Assembly: GCA_000434555.1 (NCBI GenBank)
Contig: FR880118.1
Coordinates: 212,068 to 249,619, forward strand
From: Clostridium sp. CAG:524
GTDB taxonomy: Bacteria > Bacillota_I > Bacilli_A > RF39 > UBA660
Length of the DNA: 37,552 bases
Reading direction: 5' to 3'
Part shown: one piece after another, positions 34,996 through 37,552 of the stretch
Layout: each line of letters opens with the position of its first letter
Numbering within the stretch: position 1 is the stretch's first letter
The notes under the pieces: model-generated
Databases searched by the model: none
What the model was told of the DNA's origin: nothing
Seen by the model: only the letters and a program-made list of their open reading frames with translations
Translations under genes and position numbers: made by a program

Positions 34996-35933
34996 TAATC
35001 TCTTAAATCCTTTCCAGTTAACTCTAAGAATACATCATTTAAAGTAGGTCTTTCTACAAATATTTTATTATAATTAACTTTTTTACTTTTTAAATAATCA
35101 ATAAGTTCGTTAATGTTATTTTTGCCTTTCTTATATATCACTACTAAATTATTTCTATCATATGTAACATCATCAACATTCTTAAATTCTCTTATCTCAT
35201 TAATTATTTCTTCATTTAATGAATCTATTTCTAATGTTATTTTTTCTTCTATTTTAGTCATTTCTTTAAGTTGTTCTTTAGTACCTTCAGCAATAATTTT
35301 ACCTTTATCAAGTATAATAATTCTATCACATAATATTTCTGCTTCTTCCATATAATGAGTTGTATATACTATAGTTGCTCCTTTATCTCTTAACATTTTA
35401 ATTCCATCAAGTATATTATTTCTACTTTGTGGATCTACTGCAACAGTTGGTTCATCTAAAAATATTAGTTTAGGTTTATGAGCAATACCACATGCTATAT
35501 TAAGGCGTCTTAAAAGTCCACCTGATAATTGTTTAGGATAGAATTTTTTATAGTTTTCAAGTCCTACTAGCTTTATCGCATCTTCTACACATTTACTTCT
35601 CTTATTTTTATCAGTTATATAAAGTCCACAAAAATAATCTATATTTTCTAGTACTGTTAATTCATTAAAAACAGCAACTTCTTGAAATATAACACCTATA
35701 TCTCTTTTTAAATCATATGAATCAGGTTTCATTTCTTTATTAAATATCTTAATAGTTCCACTTTCATATTTCAAAAGAGATAATATTGAGTTAATTGTAG
35801 TTGATTTGCCACTTCCATTTGGTCCTAAAAGTCCTAATATTTCACCTTTATATACATCAAATGATAAATCATCTACTGCTTTTAAGTTTTTATATGACTT
35901 TGTTAAATTTTTAATTTCAATTACTTTTTCCAT
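34995..35933 (-). CDS. ABC transporter ATP-binding protein
   Basis: Cytoplasmic ATPase of the exporter. Walker A GPNGSGKST, Q-loop region VIFQEVAV, signature LSGGLLRRLN, Walker B LIFLDEPT, and the H-loop TTHYMEEAE are all present. The C-terminal extension (about residue 220 on) is like the drug-exporter DrrA group. The ATG at 35933 has AAAGGA upstream and fits the family N-terminus (MEKVIEIKNLTKSY); an in-frame start at 35972 would run into the preceding gene. Operon order TetR, LiaF-like, ATPase, permease, permease. Confidence 0.92.
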   Translation of the reverse strand: MEKVIEIKNLTKSYKNLKAVDDLSFDVYKGEILGLLGPNGSGKSTTINSILSLLKYESGTIKIFNKEMKPDSYDLKRDIGVIFQEVAVFNELTVLENIDYFCGLYITDKNKRSKCVEDAIKLVGLENYKKFYPKQLSGGLLRRLNIACGIAHKPKLIFLDEPTVAVDPQSRNNILDGIKMLRDKGATIVYTTHYMEEAEILCDRIIILDKGKIIAEGTKEQLKEMTKIEEKITLEIDSLNEEIINEIREFKNVDDVTYDRNNLVVIYKKGKNNINELIDYLKSKKVNYNKIFVERPTLNDVFLELTGKDLRD

Positions 35934-35943
35934 ATATTCCTTT

Positions 35944-36591
35944 CTACTTAATGTCAACTCCGCCGAAAACACAATTACAATTTACATATATTGTATGTTT
36001 GCCATCATTATTTTTTCTCTTGTTTTCAGCACCACCAAAGAATGAAGCAGAACTTATTACTACTTTAACGTCCTCTGGTACGATTATATCTATACCACCA
36101 AATACAGCATTACAATTAATAAGAACATCATCTTTAATTTTAACATTTCTTAAATCACAGTCAACACCACCAAATACAGCAGTTAAAGTTGTTCCTTTAA
36201 ATTCATCTTTATCAAATGATACCTTTTGCCCACTGAAAACTGCTACATGTTCACCTACAGTATTCATACTTACTTTTTCACTAATCTTATTTCTAAATAT
36301 AATTGAAAATCCAAATACTATTAACACTATTGGTAATAATAATTTCCAGAATAAATTATAATCCATTATACCTCTACTACAAAGTAATAAAAGAACTCCT
36401 ACACTAAACATTATAATAGACCATGTCTTATCTTTCTCACTAATTATTCCTGATATACTTGGTATTATTATAAATAATGTCCACCATCCTTTAAAAAATA
36501 TATTTACTGTTAATATTCCAGTTAATTTTAATATTAGAGCTACTCCAACTAGTATTAAAGCTGAACCCCACAAAATGTCTTTCTTATTCAT
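35944..36591 (-). CDS. LiaF-like membrane protein
   Basis: A 215-residue protein with four N-terminal membrane segments and a C-terminal domain rich in FGG repeats (VFGGVD, VFGGID, FFGGAE, VFGGVD), the pattern of LiaF/cell-wall-active-antibiotic-response proteins. In Bacillus, LiaF restrains an envelope-stress two-component system; here no such system is seen in the window, so it may sense stress for the exporter. The start overlaps the TetR stop by 8 bases (translational coupling). Role is inferred from family and operon. Confidence 0.82.
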   Translation of the reverse strand: MNKKDILWGSALILVGVALILKLTGILTVNIFFKGWWTLFIIIPSISGIISEKDKTWSIIMFSVGVLLLLCSRGIMDYNLFWKLLLPIVLIVFGFSIIFRNKISEKVSMNTVGEHVAVFSGQKVSFDKDEFKGTTLTAVFGGVDCDLRNVKIKDDVLINCNAVFGGIDIIVPEDVKVVISSASFFGGAENKRKNNDGKHTIYVNCNCVFGGVDIK

Positions 36592-37150
36592 TTATATTTC
36601 CTTCTTTCTTTTCTATTTCTATTAACGCATTAAATTCTTCTGTTAATAAATCACTTATTTCTTTTTTAGATATTTTAATCGCATTAGTCGCTATTAAAGA
36701 TGCAAGTCCATGAGTAAATATCCACATCTTGTAATGAAATGTCTTAATTTCATTATCTTTTACTTTACCGCTTTCTTTTATAAACATAGAAATCTTTTTA
36801 AAATTCTCATCATCGTCAGGTAAATATTTATCATTAGTCATAAATAATATTTTAAATAATTCTTTCTCATTACAAGCAAAATCAATATAATTTATACCTG
36901 TCTTTTTATATTCAGGTATCTTTTCATCTCTTTTTGTAAAAATATAATCATAAAAGTATTGCCATATCTTTTTAATAAGTTCACTATTCATTTCTTGAAC
37001 ATCCCTAAACTGATAATATATTGGTCTTATAGAACAATTTAATCTTTTGGCAATCTCTCTATTACTTACTTTATCAAGTCCTGATGTTTTAGCTATTTGA
37101 AAAGCAGCATTTAATATCATATCTTTACTTATTTTAGTAACAGTAGGTAT
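36584..37150 (-). CDS. TetR-family transcriptional regulator
   Basis: DNA-binding repressor of its own operon, most likely. The helix-turn-helix is visible (SNREIAKRLNCSIRPIYYQF), followed by a helical ligand-binding domain. The first ATG (37120) starts at MILNAAF, leaving the first helix short and lacking a good ribosome site. Reading upstream in frame gives PTVTKISKDMILNAAF, the usual TetR opening, and AAGGAG is 8 bases before an ATA at 37148-37150. I take ATA as the probable start, giving 188 or so residues (MPTVTKISKDM...); if not, 37120 is the start. An inverted repeat upstream is the likely operator. Confidence 0.85.
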   Translation of the reverse strand: MPTVTKISKDMILNAAFQIAKTSGLDKVSNREIAKRLNCSIRPIYYQFRDVQEMNSELIKKIWQYFYDYIFTKRDEKIPEYKKTGINYIDFACNEKELFKILFMTNDKYLPDDDENFKKISMFIKESGKVKDNEIKTFHYKMWIFTHGLASLIATNAIKISKKEISDLLTEEFNALIEIEKKEGNINE

Positions 37151-37176
37151 ATTATCATCTCCTTTCTGTATCTATT

Positions 37177-37202
37177 GATATTGTATCACAAGATACAATA
37201 TC
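37177..37202. promoter_or_regulatory. Perfect inverted repeat, likely TetR operator
   Basis: GATATTGTATC (37177-37187), spacer ACAA, GATACAATATC (37192-37202): an exact 11-bp dyad 27 bases before the ATA start. It overlaps an extended -10 (TGATACAAT) on the minus strand with a -35-like TTAAAG 16 bases upstream, so a bound repressor would block the promoter of the whole exporter operon. Confidence 0.8.
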
Positions 37203-37317
37203 TTTAAAGAAAAAGATTTTATATTTAATTTAAATTTTTAATTAATATAAAATCCCATTTATAATTTCTCTGTCAAATTTTATTTTCTATTCAAATTTGT
37301 TTTAGTTCTCTAATTAA

Positions 37318-37378
37318 TTTCGCCTTGCTCTAATTTACATGTACTTTATATATTATCCCAATCGGAAAGCTGGCGAAA
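37318..37378. repeat. Inverted repeat around the end of the DUF6273-like gene
   Basis: TTTCGCC (37318-37324) and GGCGAAA (37372-37378) are complementary and flank the stop codon at 37353-37355. Short stem, 47-base loop. It may be a terminator remnant, or the kind of inverted repeat found after the variable region of diversity-generating retroelements. Between 37203 and 37317 I see only AT-rich DNA. Confidence 0.4.
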
Positions 37379-37552
37379 CGACGTTTGTAGCATTAGCATG
37401 GTCGTCACTCCAATCGCCGTTTTCGATCACAATGTAGAAATAGTTGTTAGTGTTGGAACTAGGCGTACGAAGCCACCAAGCACTAGCTCCGTTTTTCTTT
37501 ATTGCTCCACTATAACTATTTGTACTTGTTCCTAAATTTTTATAATAGTCTA
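37353..37552 (-). CDS. DUF6273-like C-terminus, putative DGR variable protein (partial)
   Basis: Runs in from the right edge, and ends in TAA at 37355-37353. The last residues read AWWLRTPSSNTNNY, then FYIVIENGDWSDDHANATN and VVSPAFRLG, matching the closing WWLR...PAFRL of DUF6273 (a C-type-lectin-like fold is suspected). GC is about 47% over 140 bases by hand count, far above the rest of the window, and many codons end in C (AAC, TTC, TAC, ATC, GAC, GTC), which the neighbours avoid. This fits the variable region of a diversity-generating retroelement (see findings). The N-terminal part is outside. Confidence 0.7.
   Translation of the reverse strand, partial: DYYKNLGTSTNSYSGAIKKNGASAWWLRTPSSNTNNYFYIVIENGDWSDDHANATNVVSPAFRLG

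Noticed and set aside
35951..36361. 136-codon open frame on the + strand
   Set aside because: Antisense to the LiaF-like gene; repetitive Thr/Ser/Pro sequence is the shadow of the FGG repeats.
1..37552. Mycoplasma-type code (UGA as Trp)
   Set aside because: Genes end in TGA (for example at 8462) and the tRNA-Trp anticodon is CCA.
1..37552. CRISPR arrays
   Set aside because: No evenly spaced direct repeats were seen; repeated LysM and FGG codons are protein repeats.
1..37552. DGR reverse transcriptase in the window
   Set aside because: No protein with RT motifs is encoded here; it would have to be outside.

Overview
ORGANISM. The DNA is very AT-rich and the genes are tightly packed. It carries Gram-positive wall genes: a class A PBP, a class B sortase with an NPKTG substrate, MurF, Ddl, MurI, LysM amidase, a CwlJ-like hydrolase and a LiaF-like protein. 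This points to a low-GC, probably gut-dwelling member of the Bacillota. UGA is a stop here (the hydrolase at 8462 ends in TGA within an ATGA overlap) and the only tRNA is tRNA-Trp(CCA), so this is the standard bacterial code and not a Mycoplasma code. A decayed sporulation-type sigma factor beside an intact CwlJ-like gene suggests an ancestor that sporulated. I cannot fix the genus from sequence alone. LAYOUT. (1) 1-14.5 kb is core housekeeping and envelope: end of a PBP, sortase, RluA-type pseudouridine synthase, ZIP transporter, two membrane proteins, glutamate racemase, a thioredoxin-like protein, an alpha/beta hydrolase-MurF-Ddl operon, an HExxH protein, a CmpB-type membrane protein, a rhodanese, a sirtuin and an NPKTG-anchored surface protein. 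(2) 14.5-15.3 kb holds tRNA-Trp and the cwlJ-like gene. (3) 15.3-22.3 kb is a LysM amidase gene split in two by a 5.66-kb element. Removing 16374-22037 restores one 452-codon reading frame. The element holds a large serine recombinase, a 51-codon ORF, HsdS and an HsdM-like methylase with an N-terminal nuclease-like domain. It is a restriction-modification island moved by a serine integrase, with a reconstructable att core (GG). (4) 22.3-24.9 kb has an exported M14 carboxypeptidase and two decayed reading frames. (5) 24.9-32.7 kb is a block of lineage-specific genes of unknown function: membrane proteins, a tandem paralogue pair, a second HExxH protein, a decayed sigma factor, a 593-aa coiled-coil-rich protein and a membrane-anchored KPxxYxYP protein. 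(6) 32.7-37.2 kb is a TetR / LiaF-like / ABC ATPase / two ABC-2 permease operon behind a perfect 11-bp inverted repeat that is the likely TetR operator. (7) The right edge, 37353-37552, is the C-terminus of a DUF6273-like protein. Its GC-rich, C-ending-codon tail looks like the variable region of a diversity-generating retroelement. HOW THE GENES WORK TOGETHER. Much of the window makes, remodels or decorates the cell wall. The M14 peptidase, amidase and CwlJ-like hydrolase cut peptidoglycan; Ddl, MurF and MurI build its precursors; the sortase anchors NPKTG proteins. The RM element sits inside one of these wall genes, so carrying the defence costs the cell the amidase unless the element excises. 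The main items for follow-up are the amidase/RM integrant, the putative DGR variable region at the right edge, and the uncharacterised HExxH families.
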